64,000 nt of DNA, from the NCBI GenBank assembly GCA_017469685.1, contig JAFUFW010000009.1, positions 62,001 through 126,000 on the forward strand, in the 5' to 3' direction. The number at the start of each line of letters is the position of its first letter. Position 1 is the first letter of the stretch. The stretch comes from Bacteroidaceae bacterium. GTDB lineage: Bacteria > Bacteroidota > Bacteroidia > Bacteroidales > Bacteroidaceae. A program made the translations under genes and the position numbers. The notes below the pieces were generated by a model. The model saw only the letters and a program-made list of their open reading frames with translations. It made no database searches and was not told where the DNA came from. Shown piece after piece: positions 54,416 through 63,554 of this stretch.

Positions 54416-57400
54416 TTATCTGTTTAACGGGAACGTCAGCGACACCTTGGCGGGCTGCCGCGGTGTTGTCGTCGGCACCTCGACATCGTTAAGAATCATA
54501 GCCTTGGGACCCACAATTGAGAAGCGGGCGCCACCGCCGTCTTCTCTTTCGATAACATCTGTCTGCTCGGTGGAGAGGGCGCTGATGTGGCGAATCATAT
54601 TCAAGGATGTGTTGATGCCGGGATTGCGCAGGGGCGTCTCTGTGCCGTCCTTGACGTTGACGCGGTAGAGGGCATCCTTACGCAGGATGTAGGCATGATC
54701 GTAGCCCTCGTGTTGTGCGTCGCGCAGGAGTTGCTTGCGCATCTTCTTGAGCGGTATGGTCTTGCTGCTCTCCACGCGGATGACGCCTGGGACTGTGCTG
54801 GCAGCCAACGCCCCGCCCCACGAGTTTGGATTGTTGAAGCGCAGGTTGCCGGTAGGCTTCGACGTGCCGAGGGCGGGGGTGGCGCCGCAGAGCTGAGCAC
54901 GATAGATGCCGCGGTCAACGAGGGTGACAGCCTGAGGCGCCTGCCCGTTGGCATCGGCGGTGTAAGCACCTACGAGAGCGTGACCATCCCATGTGGTGAG
55001 CGAGGGATCCTGGCGGATGGTAATCTTCTCATCCGCAATCTTGCGGTCGCGCTTGGAATAGAAGGTTCTGTTGCTCTGGAGGAAGGGATGCCAGGCACGG
55101 AAGTTGTTGTGCTCGCCGTTGGCAAGGTTGTAGATGGTTTGGCAGGCTCCGCTCTCGAAGAGCACAGGACCTACGTAGTAATCCTCTTGGACGATGGAGT
55201 CGCAGAAGAGTTGGTACTGGAGAGCAACGTATTCGCGTGCAGCCTTGGTGAAACGGGCGCTGTCGGCCAGCAGTTCGGAGGGAGAGGTGTAGTCGCGGCT
55301 CTGTGTGTGGGGAGCGATGCCGCGTGCGAAGGCAAAGCGGAAGCCGAGGGAGGTGACATCGTCCTGCAGCTGAGCCACGCGCACGCCTTCGGAAGTGAGG
55401 CGGTAGATGTAGGATTGCTCCTGACTCATGTCGGCATTGCAGAGAATGAGTGCAGGGAATTCCTTCGCAATGCCCGAAAGGCGGCGAAGGTAGGCGGCGA
55501 GGTCATCGGCGAGGGTGTCGCTGAACTCACGCGGCTGCAGGTCTATGCTGGTGGCGGGTTGTGCGGGGATGAGGTCGTGGAGGGCTGCCTCGTCGGCGGG
55601 CAGCTGCACCTTCTTCATCTGCTGGCGCTTGCCCTCGAGGGTGGCGATGGCCTGTTTGTAGCGGGCGTCGGTGGCCAGCCATGCCTGGCGCCGCAGGTTG
55701 TCGTAGTCCGCTGCCATCGGGATAGACGAACCCCGCAACCCGTCCTCGGGCACGCGCAAGCTGCTGTGCTGGTAGTCGCCCAGGATGACCTCGGCATCAA
55801 ACTTCTGCAGCCAGGGCGAGGCCAGGCAAGAGGTGATCTCGCCAAAGGAGGCCGCGAGGTTGAACCTGCGCGACCGCTGGAAGCGGTAGTCGATGATGAA
55901 CGGTGCGGGCTGACCTTCGATGCGGAGGCTGTCCATGGCGCGCTGGAGCTCGGTGGAGAGGGCGGCGAAGATTGCCTCGGCAGACGTTGCCTCCCGCGGA
56001 GCGTCAAGGCTTGGTGCCTTCAAGATGGGCATCAGGTTCCCCTTCTGCTGCCGCCTCTGGGTCTCTATCTTACTGACATAGATCATGGGTGACGTGGCAC
56101 TGACTGGCACCCAACCACTCTCGGCACCGCAGACGCCGATGAAGGTGCTGGGGGTGTCGCCTGCGGCCGCGATATTGGAGAACATGGAGAGGGGCGTGCC
56201 GATGAGGTCAACGCCGCGCACGAGCTCGTCTGGACGACCGTCCACATAAATGCGATAGACTTCCAGGGGGGTAACATTGAAGGAATTGATACTATTGCCT
56301 TCACCTGTCTGGGTATAGCCACCGCTGACGCTCTGGAAGAGGTAGCCATATTCCTTGCCCTGCCGACGAGCCTCGTCACGCAATAGATGCCGCAGTTGGG
56401 CTGCGGTATAGGGTTTGCGGGTCTCCACGACGAGGTTGGACTGACGGCTCACGGGGTCGGCTCCCTCGGCTGTGCGGCCGTGGCCGTTGCTCTCGGGAAA
56501 GCTGTCTAAAGGCACGCGGCTCATCAGGAATTCCTTCAATATGCCATCGACTACATTATTTACTCTGCGGGCGGGCGTGCCTTCGTCGTCGTAGCGGTAG
56601 CCGCCGTTGAGAGGCTGTGCGCCATAGTGAGTCAGCGTGGGGTCGCAATAGACTTGGAAGTCAGTGGGCAGGACGCGCTCGCCCACCATCTTGCGGAACG
56701 TCTGCCCGCCCGTCTTCATGCGGTGGCCTTCGAGCCGGTGGCCGAAGATCTCATGAAAGAAGACGCCGCTGGCTTGACCGCTCATGATGGCGGGTCCCGT
56801 GAAGGGATCGGCAACGGGAGCCTTAGACAATGCTTCAAGGCGGCGACCCACATCTTCGGCATCACGGAGCATGACGTCCTCAGCAGGCAGCGCATCGAGC
56901 GAGGTGGCGTAGTAGGTCTGGGTGAGAGGCAGAACCATGCCGTCGTCGGTTTTCATGCTGGCCTGCATGAATACACGATAGCTGACGCGGTTCTGCACGA
57001 TGGCCGTGCCCTCGGTGCTGACGAGGTGTGTGCGCTGGTTCTCCATTTTCAGGCGAACAATGGCCTCGCTGAACTGCGGCCACTGACGGAAGACGGCACT
57101 GATGCGGCACAGGCGCTCTTCCCAAGCACTCTGCTCGGCAGGGGTGAGGGACGGGTGAGAGAGGGGAGGCTCGTAGAACGTTTCGGCGGGTACGCTCGGC
57201 CCAGAGGGACGCTTCACACTTGAAGAACCGCCGAGCACACTGAAGCAGGGGGCTTTGTCCTCATTGTCGGCTTGCGAGCGGAGGCGGCTCTGGGCATCGC
57301 GATAGGTGGATGTGGCGCGGTCGTAGGCAGTGAGCATCTGAGTCCAGATGGCCACGCGGAGGGCATCGGTGGAGGCATCAGTCAACGGGAGAGGCTGCAA

Positions 57401-57721
57401 ACCACTGCGCGACTGGTTGTTGAACTTGAAGTTGTCGAGCTCGGGCGAGCCTACACGTACCTGCGGGGTGAAGGTGCGGGTGTGATCCTGATTGGACGTT
57501 CCGAGGAAACCGAAGGAAGCAGCGATGTCGGCGTCCCACCTCTCCTGCACGCGGAAGCTTATGAAGTAGGGCTGCACGTCCTGCTGCTGCAGCTCCTCGA
57601 AGTCGGCCGCCAGTTCCTCACGAAGAATGCGTAACAGAGTATCGGTCTCAGCAGTCTGGGCAGCAGCCACAGATGAATAAATGGTTAACAGGCAAAGGGC
57701 AAATAGTTTTATTAGTTTCAT
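54416..57721 (-). CDS. Exported double TldD/PmbA-family metalloprotease-like protein
   Basis: 1101 residues with a signal peptide (MKLIKLFALCLLTIYSSVAA). Two TldD/PmbA-type units lie in one chain. Unit 1 (about 25-590) has the zinc motif 'FFHEIFGHRLEGHRMK' near residue 320 (HExxGHxxEGH) and conserved 'GTPLSMFSNIAAAGD'. Unit 2 (about 600-1101) starts with a region like that of unit 1 ('PFIIDYRFQRSRRFNLAASF' versus 'PYFISFRVQERWDADIAASF'), but where the zinc motif should be it reads 'LFESGACQTIYNL', with no HExxH. TldD and TldE of E. coli form a heterodimer in which only TldD is catalytic, so this looks like an active-inactive pair fused and exported. Substrate unknown. argF' starts 2 bp downstream. 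Confidence 0.82.
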   Translation of the reverse strand: MKLIKLFALCLLTIYSSVAAAQTAETDTLLRILREELAADFEELQQQDVQPYFISFRVQERWDADIAASFGFLGTSNQDHTRTFTPQVRVGSPELDNFKFNNQSRSGLQPLPLTDASTDALRVAIWTQMLTAYDRATSTYRDAQSRLRSQADNEDKAPCFSVLGGSSSVKRPSGPSVPAETFYEPPLSHPSLTPAEQSAWEERLCRISAVFRQWPQFSEAIVRLKMENQRTHLVSTEGTAIVQNRVSYRVFMQASMKTDDGMVLPLTQTYYATSLDALPAEDVMLRDAEDVGRRLEALSKAPVADPFTGPAIMSGQASGVFFHEIFGHRLEGHRMKTGGQTFRKMVGERVLPTDFQVYCDPTLTHYGAQPLNGGYRYDDEGTPARRVNNVVDGILKEFLMSRVPLDSFPESNGHGRTAEGADPVSRQSNLVVETRKPYTAAQLRHLLRDEARRQGKEYGYLFQSVSGGYTQTGEGNSINSFNVTPLEVYRIYVDGRPDELVRGVDLIGTPLSMFSNIAAAGDTPSTFIGVCGAESGWVPVSATSPMIYVSKIETQRRQQKGNLMPILKAPSLDAPREATSAEAIFAALSTELQRAMDSLRIEGQPAPFIIDYRFQRSRRFNLAASFGEITSCLASPWLQKFDAEVILGDYQHSSLRVPEDGLRGSSIPMAADYDNLRRQAWLATDARYKQAIATLEGKRQQMKKVQLPADEAALHDLIPAQPATSIDLQPREFSDTLADDLAAYLRRLSGIAKEFPALILCNADMSQEQSYIYRLTSEGVRVAQLQDDVTSLGFRFAFARGIAPHTQSRDYTSPSELLADSARFTKAAREYVALQYQLFCDSIVQEDYYVGPVLFESGACQTIYNLANGEHNNFRAWHPFLQSNRTFYSKRDRKIADEKITIRQDPSLTTWDGHALVGAYTADANGQAPQAVTLVDRGIYRAQLCGATPALGTSKPTGNLRFNNPNSWGGALAASTVPGVIRVESSKTIPLKKMRKQLLRDAQHEGYDHAYILRKDALYRVNVKDGTETPLRNPGINTSLNMIRHISALSTEQTDVIEREDGGGARFSIVGPKAMILNDVEVPTTTPRQPAKVSLTFPLNR

Positions 57722-57927
57722 GTAAAATAAGGTTTAATAAGAGCAGTTATTTCCTCGAACGTCATAGCCCGCGGGCTTGGAGCTTAGGTCAAGATTCCGA
57801 TTTCGGATCTAAGCCCGAATTAGCGACCTTAGGACCGGATTAGGATGTTGCTACCTGCTTTGGTGGCGATGCGATGTGCATGATTATTGAGGCACTGAGG
57901 CCATGAGACCTTCAATTATGGCGCACT
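57722..57927. other. Intergenic region with short palindromes
   Basis: A 12-bp palindrome AGCCCGCGGGCT (57766-57777) is followed by several CTTAGG/CTAAG and GATT words (57783-57850), such as TCCGATTTCGGA and TCTAAGCCCGAATTAG. They look like a decayed repeat but keep no fixed period. No frame is supported. Confidence 0.4.
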
Positions 57928-59562
57928 TCATCTTTTGTTATCTTTCTGTCTGATTTCCACTCTACGTATCTTACCGCTGATGGTCTTGGGCAGTTCGTCC
58001 ACGAATTCGATTATACGGGGATATTTGTAGGGAGCAGTCTCGTGCTTCACGTGCTGCTGGAGCTCCTTGATGAGCGCGTCGCCAGCCTTGTCCTTCCATT
58101 CTTTTCCAAGCACCACGGTGGCCTTGACCACCATGCCTCGGATGTCGTCGGGCACACCAGTAATGGCACATTCTACAACGGCTGGATGAGTCATCAGCGC
58201 GCTCTCCACTTCAAAGGGCCCGATGCGATAGCCAGAGGACTTGATGACATCATCTATTCGGCCCTCGAACCAATAGTAACCGTCCTCGTCGCGCCACGCC
58301 ATGTCGCCCGTGAAATAGTAACCATCGTGCCATGCTTGGCTTGTCAGTTCAGGGTCTCGGTAGTATTCCTTGAAGAGGCCGATAGGCTTCCGGTCGCCTA
58401 CCTTCACTACAATCTCACCCTTCTCACCATCTTCACACGACGTGCCGTCGGGCTTGAGCAGATCAATCTGATACTGCCCGTTGGGCTTGCCCATTGAACC
58501 AGGCTTAGGCTCCATCCATGGGAAGGTGCCAAGCGTCATGGTCGTCTCTGTCTGCCCGAAGCCTTCCATGAGCCTGATGCCTGTTAGCTCATAGAACTTC
58601 TGATAAACGGCTGGATTCAGTGCTTCGCCCGCCGTGCAGCAGTAGCGCAAGGCGCTGAGGTCGTACTTTGAGAGATCCTCACGAATCATGAAGCGGTAGA
58701 TGGTTGGCGGTGCACAGAAACTGGTGACGCGGTAGCGCTCCATCTGACGAAGCAGGCGGTCGGCATCAAACTTCTCGTGGTCGTAGACGAACACCGTAGC
58801 TCCGGCAAACCATTGTCCGTAGAACTTACCCCAAACGGCCTTTCCCCATCCAGTGTCGGCCACGGTCAGATGAACAGAGTCCTCCTTAAGGTTGTGCCAG
58901 AAGACGCCGGTCGTCAGGTGTCCCATGGCATAAAGAAAGTCGTGGGCCACCATCTTCGGTTCGCCAGAAGTGCCGCTGGTGAAGTACATCAGCATGGTGT
59001 CGGAGTTATAGTTCTTGGCCGCCGGGCGCACAAAGGCTGGTGCCGCATCAATCTCAGCGTGCCATCGTTCCATGGTGATGACGTGCTCAACAGTAGGACT
59101 CTCGGGCAGCGCTTCATGAATCTGCCCTACTACGTAAGGATCGTCGACGCAGATGATGGCCTTCACGCTCGCGCGCGTGTTCCTATATACTATATCGTGC
59201 TTGGTGAGCATGTGCGTTGCTGGGATAACTACTGCCGCGAGCTTGTGCAGTGCCAGCATGGCAATCCACCACTCGTAGCGGCGTTTCAGGATGAGCATGA
59301 CGGGGTCACCTTGGCCTATGCCGAGGCTTTGCAGGTATGATGCGGCCTTGTCGCTCTCGGCTTTCAGCTGTGCGAATGTGGCTTTGTGCTCAGCCCCCTC
59401 ATCATTAGTCCACAGCAATGCCACCTTATTAGGAGCTTCCTCGGCCCATGCGTCCATAACGTCGTAGGCAAAGTTGAAGTGCTCCGGTATGATAAACTCC
59501 AGATTTTCGTTGTAGTCCTCGAAAGAAGTGAAAGAGGTCTGCTTTAGGAAACGTTCTACCAT
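57928..59562 (-). CDS. AMP-dependent acyl-CoA synthetase, paralog 1
   Basis: 544 residues of the adenylate-forming family: P-loop 'MYFTSGTSGEPKMVAHDF', 'GFGQTETTMTLGTFPW', 'YYWFEGRIDDVIKSSGYRIG' hinge region, and the catalytic Lys in 'PKTISGKIRRVEIR'. It activates a carboxylic acid (acetate, medium-chain or aromatic) with ATP and CoA. The overall sequence is closest to the acetyl/medium-chain group found in gut Bacteroidales; chain length cannot be predicted. Paralog 2 lies 23 bp upstream. Together with the XRE-cupin regulator they form one minus-strand unit. Confidence 0.88.
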   Translation of the reverse strand: MVERFLKQTSFTSFEDYNENLEFIIPEHFNFAYDVMDAWAEEAPNKVALLWTNDEGAEHKATFAQLKAESDKAASYLQSLGIGQGDPVMLILKRRYEWWIAMLALHKLAAVVIPATHMLTKHDIVYRNTRASVKAIICVDDPYVVGQIHEALPESPTVEHVITMERWHAEIDAAPAFVRPAAKNYNSDTMLMYFTSGTSGEPKMVAHDFLYAMGHLTTGVFWHNLKEDSVHLTVADTGWGKAVWGKFYGQWFAGATVFVYDHEKFDADRLLRQMERYRVTSFCAPPTIYRFMIREDLSKYDLSALRYCCTAGEALNPAVYQKFYELTGIRLMEGFGQTETTMTLGTFPWMEPKPGSMGKPNGQYQIDLLKPDGTSCEDGEKGEIVVKVGDRKPIGLFKEYYRDPELTSQAWHDGYYFTGDMAWRDEDGYYWFEGRIDDVIKSSGYRIGPFEVESALMTHPAVVECAITGVPDDIRGMVVKATVVLGKEWKDKAGDALIKELQQHVKHETAPYKYPRIIEFVDELPKTISGKIRRVEIRQKDNKR

Positions 59563-59585
59563 TTGTGTAGTTAGAATAGGTTATA

Positions 59586-61304
59586 TTACTTATTTCTGTT
59601 CTTGTCTCTGTTGCGTATCTCGGCTCTACGGATCTTACCGCTGTTGGTCTTTGGCAGTTCGTCTACGAACTCTATTATACGCGGGTATTTGTATGGAGCT
59701 GTTTCGCGCTTGACATGTTGCTGCAGTTCTTTAATTAAGGCATCGCCGGCTTTGTCCTTCCAATCTTGGCCAAGAACGACGGTAGCCTTGACGACCATGC
59801 CTCTTATCTCGTCGGGCACGCCCGTGATGGCACATTCCACGACGGCGGGATGCGTCATCAGTGCGCTCTCCACCTCAAAAGGTCCGATGCGGTAGCCGCT
59901 GGACTTGATGACATCGTCCTTGCGTCCTTCGAACCAGTAGTAGCCGTCCTCGTCGCGCCAGGCCATATCGCCCGTGAAGTAGTATCCATCGTGCCACGAG
60001 AGGCGCGTCTGCCCGGGATCGCGATAGTACCCCTTGAAAAGGCCGACAGGCTTGCCGAGTTTCCAGCCAGAGGCTGTCACGTAACGGTCATCGTCCACCT
60101 TGATTGCTATCTCGCCCTTTTCGCCGTCCTCGCAGAGCGAGCCATCGGACTTCAGCAATTTTATCTTGTACTGCCCATTGGGCTTGCCCATTGAGCCAGG
60201 CTTCGGCTTAATCCAAGGCATGGTGCCGAGGATCATTGTCGTTTCCGACTGTCCGAAGCCTTCCATGATCCGCAGCCCCGTATGCTCATAGAACTTGTCG
60301 AAGACGACAGGGTTCAAGGCTTCGCCGGCCGTGCAGCAGTAGCGCAGCGACGAAAGGTCGTAGCGCGATAGGTCCTCACGAATCATGAAGCGGTAGATCG
60401 TAGGCGGTGCACAGAAACTGGTGACCTTATACTTAGAGAGCTGATGCAGCAACTGATCGGCATTGAACTTCTCGTGGTCGTAGACAAAGACGGAGGCGCC
60501 TGCGAACCATTGGCCGTAGATCTTACCCCAGGCGGCCTTTGCCCAACCGGTATCGGCCACGGTAAAGTGGAGGCTGTCGGGTTTCAGGTTGTGCCAATAG
60601 ACGCCCGTCGTGAGCTGCCCCATCGGGTAGAGGAAGTCGTGGGCCACCATCTTTGGCTCGCCAGATGTGCCGCTGGTGAAATAGATGAGCATCGTGTCGT
60701 CGTTCTCGTTGGTAGGTACTGTGCGCTTGAACGGCGGTGCCTGCTGGATTCCGCTCTGCCAGTCGTGCCAGCCTGCGGGCAGCTGTGGGGCCGCCGTATC
60801 GCCATCGGCCCTCACCAGTACTATGTCCTTTACCGTGGGGCTCTCAGGAAGAGCTTCACTCACTTGAGAGGTGACATAAGGGTCGTCGACGCAAATAATT
60901 ACTTTTACTCCCGCCCTTGTGTTACGATATACTATGTCGTGCTTGGTCAGCATGTGGGTGGCAGTGATTGCCACGGCAGCGAGTTTGTGGAGCGCCAGCA
61001 TAGCAATCCACCATTCGTAGCGGCGCTTGAGTATGAGCATTACGGGGTCGCCATAGCCAATGCCTATGCTTTGCAGGTAGGCAGCCGCCTGGTCCGTCTG
61101 TTGTTTCAGTTCGCCAAATGTCGTGCTTCGCTCCTTCCCTTCGTCGTTAGTCCAGAGAATAGCCTGTTTGTCGGGCGCTTCCTTGGCCCATGCATCAATG
61201 ACGTCGTATGCGAAGTTGAAGCGCTCGGGTATGATGAACTGAAGGTTCTCGTTGTAGTCCTCGAAGGACGTAAACTGAGTCTGTTTCAGAAATCGTTCAA
61301 TCAT
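59586..61304 (-). CDS. AMP-dependent acyl-CoA synthetase, paralog 2
   Basis: The start at 61304 (MIERFLKQTQFTSFEDYNEN) matches the N-terminus of paralog 1, giving 572 residues. The same motifs are present: 'IYFTSGTSGEPKMVAHDF', 'GFGQSETTMILGTMPW', 'YYWFEGRKDDVIKSSGYRIG', 'PKTNSGKIRRAEIR'. It has two small insertions relative to paralog 1, one around 'VRADGDTAAPQLPAGWHD' and one after 'IAIKVDDDRYVTASGW'. A tandem duplication followed by divergence is clear; the changes lie outside the active site, so differing acid specificity is plausible. Confidence 0.88.
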   Translation of the reverse strand: MIERFLKQTQFTSFEDYNENLQFIIPERFNFAYDVIDAWAKEAPDKQAILWTNDEGKERSTTFGELKQQTDQAAAYLQSIGIGYGDPVMLILKRRYEWWIAMLALHKLAAVAITATHMLTKHDIVYRNTRAGVKVIICVDDPYVTSQVSEALPESPTVKDIVLVRADGDTAAPQLPAGWHDWQSGIQQAPPFKRTVPTNENDDTMLIYFTSGTSGEPKMVAHDFLYPMGQLTTGVYWHNLKPDSLHFTVADTGWAKAAWGKIYGQWFAGASVFVYDHEKFNADQLLHQLSKYKVTSFCAPPTIYRFMIREDLSRYDLSSLRYCCTAGEALNPVVFDKFYEHTGLRIMEGFGQSETTMILGTMPWIKPKPGSMGKPNGQYKIKLLKSDGSLCEDGEKGEIAIKVDDDRYVTASGWKLGKPVGLFKGYYRDPGQTRLSWHDGYYFTGDMAWRDEDGYYWFEGRKDDVIKSSGYRIGPFEVESALMTHPAVVECAITGVPDEIRGMVVKATVVLGQDWKDKAGDALIKELQQHVKRETAPYKYPRIIEFVDELPKTNSGKIRRAEIRNRDKNRNK

Positions 61305-61362
61305 AGGTGCTTGTGTGATATGTCCCCAATCGGTAAAATCCTGAAATAATAGCAATCGATGC

Positions 61363-61917
61363 TTAGAATATGATAGCGAAGAAGCGTACGTTCTGCCCGT
61401 TTAGGGCGCGCATGCCGTGGGGCTGAGTGGCGTCGAAGTAGATGCTGTCGCCCTCCTCGAGCACGAGGGTCTTCGGGCCCACCGTGAGTTCCATCGTGCC
61501 CTCGAGCACCATGTTGAACTCCTGCCCTGAGTGCGAGTTGCTCTCGCGCGGAGTGTCCTCGGGCTTAGGCTCTACGGTAACGATGAAGGGATCTGCCTTG
61601 CGCCCACGGAAGCCGCTGGCGAGGCTTTCGTAATGGTAGGCTTTGCGGCGCTCGACGCTCAGGCCCTGGCCCTTGCGTGTGAGGAAATATGTACTCATGT
61701 GGGGCTCTTCGCCGAAGAGCAGCACGTTGAGTTCCACGCCGTATTCCTTGGCAATTTTCTGCAGGTTAGCCACTGAGAGTTCACCCTCGCCGCTCTCCAT
61801 CTGCAGATAATGTTCGAGAGAGATGCCGCAGAGGCTGGCAACCTCCTGGGCTTCGATGTCGAGCACGTCGCGCAGGCCGCGCAGGCGCTCACCAATCTGT
61901 TTCAGTTGTTCGTCCAT
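61363..61917 (-). CDS. XRE-family transcriptional regulator with cupin domain
   Basis: 184 residues: an N-terminal helix-turn-helix ('LDIEAQEVASLCGISLEHYL', about 15-60) and a C-terminal cupin ('SHSGQEFNMVLEGTMELTVG', 'SIYFDATQPHGMRALNG'). The cupin probably binds a small ligand. Lying 5 bp after argD and 58 bp before the acyl-CoA synthetases, it probably regulates them. This regulator-synthetase pairing is common in Bacteroidetes. Confidence 0.9.
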   Translation of the reverse strand: MDEQLKQIGERLRGLRDVLDIEAQEVASLCGISLEHYLQMESGEGELSVANLQKIAKEYGVELNVLLFGEEPHMSTYFLTRKGQGLSVERRKAYHYESLASGFRGRKADPFIVTVEPKPEDTPRESNSHSGQEFNMVLEGTMELTVGPKTLVLEEGDSIYFDATQPHGMRALNGQNVRFFAIIF

Positions 61918-61922
61918 GATGT

Positions 61923-63050
61923 TTAAATGTATTTTTTGAGTTTGTGAATGAATTCGTCAGCCTCGTCCAAGCTCAGGCAGAGCGGAGGCAGCAGGCGCAG
62001 CACGTTGGTGCTGGCACAGCCGGTGAACACGTGCTCGTCAAAGAGCAGATGCTGGCGTATCTCCTTATAGGGTTCTGCAAGCTCGATGCCTATCATCAGG
62101 CCGCGGCCGCGCACTTCCCTAACAGTCTTCGAGCCACATTCGCGCAGGCTTCTGAGGAGATACTCCCCTACCCTGTCCGCATTCTCTACGAGCCCTTCGC
62201 CCTCGATGACGTCGAGCACGGCCAAGGCCGCTGCGCAGGCCAGGTGGTTGCCGCCGAAGGTGGTGCCCAGCTGCCCGTAGACGGGCTCGAACTTTGGCGA
62301 GATAAGCACTCCGCCCATAGGGAAGCCGTTGGCAATACCTTTGGCCACGGTGATGATGTCGGGCCGCACGTCGAGCCACTGATGCGCGAAGAACTTGCCG
62401 CTGCGGCCGTAGCCGCACTGGATTTCATCGCAGACAAGCACCGTCCCAGCCTCGTCGCAAGCAGCGCGCAGCCCTTGCATGAACTCGGCCGTAGCCAGCT
62501 GTATGCCGCCTACGCCCTGTATGCACTCAACGATGCAGGCTGCCACGTCGCCCTTCGCCAGCTCATGTTTCCAAGCCTCAAGGTCGTTGAGCGGCAGGAA
62601 AGTGACGTGCCCGTTGGCATTGACAGGCGCAATAATCTTCGGGTTGTCAGTGGCCTCAACGGCTAATGAGGTACGCCCATGGAACGCCTTGACCGCCGCG
62701 AGCACGCGGCTGCGGCCGGTGTGGAACGACGCCAGCTTGAGCGCGTTCTCGTTAGCCTCTGCGCCGCTGTTGATGAGGAACAGGCGGTAGTCCTCGTAGC
62801 CGCAGGCCCGCCCAAGCCTATCAGCCAGTTGCTGCTGCAACTTGTTCACGACGGAGTTGCTGTAGAAGCCAAGCTGAGCCACTTGCTTGCTCACAGCCTC
62901 CACGAAGTGCGGGTGGGCGTGGCCGACAGAGATCACGGCGTGGCCGCCGTAGAGGTCCAGATACTCTGTTCCCTGCTCGTCCCAGACGCGACAGCCTTGA
63001 CCGCGCACGATGTTAATAGGGAACAGGGGATATACATCAAAAAGTTGCAT
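61923..63050 (-). CDS. argD: Acetyl/succinylornithine aminotransferase (class III)
   Basis: 375 residues. PLP-enzyme blocks: 'DLYGGHAVISVGHAHPHFVE', 'FINSGAEANENALKLA' (here LFLINSGAEANENA), 'VLVCDEIQCGYGRSGKFFAH', and the PLP Lys in 'DIITVAKGIANGFPMGG'. 'GTTFGGNHLACAAALAVLDV' is also typical. It transfers an amino group from glutamate to N-acylglutamate semialdehyde, giving N-acylornithine, the substrate of the ArgF' enzyme encoded 8 kb away on the same strand. It heads the minus-strand run; a TAACTTTG -7 box lies at 63086-63079. Confidence 0.92.
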   Translation of the reverse strand: MQLFDVYPLFPINIVRGQGCRVWDEQGTEYLDLYGGHAVISVGHAHPHFVEAVSKQVAQLGFYSNSVVNKLQQQLADRLGRACGYEDYRLFLINSGAEANENALKLASFHTGRSRVLAAVKAFHGRTSLAVEATDNPKIIAPVNANGHVTFLPLNDLEAWKHELAKGDVAACIVECIQGVGGIQLATAEFMQGLRAACDEAGTVLVCDEIQCGYGRSGKFFAHQWLDVRPDIITVAKGIANGFPMGGVLISPKFEPVYGQLGTTFGGNHLACAAALAVLDVIEGEGLVENADRVGEYLLRSLRECGSKTVREVRGRGLMIGIELAEPYKEIRQHLLFDEHVFTGCASTNVLRLLPPLCLSLDEADEFIHKLKKYI

Positions 63051-63554
63051 GTGAAGCCATTTTAGTGATAATTCGGTGCAAAGTTAAGCAACATTCCTGA
63101 GAAATTGTCATTGTCAGACCACAAATATTGTCAGATTAAGAATAATCTAAATATAAATCAATTGCGAACCCACAACTGTGTGTAGGCAGGGCGAGAAAAG
63201 GCTCAAAGTCAGCTCGGCGCTTGCCTACAATTAATCCCCTACTGAGCAATAATTCATTCGCACGTTAGACCTAAGTCCAAAACGGCCAACCGGAAACTAT
63301 AAATCGCGTTGCGATTTTTACTTTTCACGTTGCGATTTGTAAAAACCACGTTGCGATTTTTATAAATCGCGACGTGAAAGGTAAAATCAAGTAAAGCGCC
63401 GGGGCTTATACTCACTCGATGGTGCTGCCACGTAGCTACGATACCGCCCTTTGTTCCGCGCCACGACATTACGATTACGCCCTCTGCCAGTCCGCGCGAG
63501 GCCAGGAACAGCTCAATCTCGTGGTTGAGACGATTGCACCCTTTCTCATAATCT
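63051..63554. other. Intergenic region with argD promoter and 21-bp repeats
   Basis: It holds the argD -7 box (63086-63079) and the 21-bp-period repeat at 63301-63390. A minus-strand frame at 63254-63574 (106 residues) crosses the repeats and ends in repeated 'NRNV' units; I do not support it as a gene. Confidence 0.55.
63301..63390. repeat. 21-bp-period repeat array with GCGATTT palindromes
   Basis: CGTTGCGATTT starts at 63307, 63328 and 63349, exactly 21 bp apart, with a decayed fourth unit at 63370. AAATCGC-GTT-GCGATTT (63301-63317) and GCGATTT-TTAT-AAATCGC (63353-63370) give small hairpins at either end. The sequence is unrelated to the AACCCTTAAGGGTT family but has nearly the same phasing. 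Confidence 0.78.
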
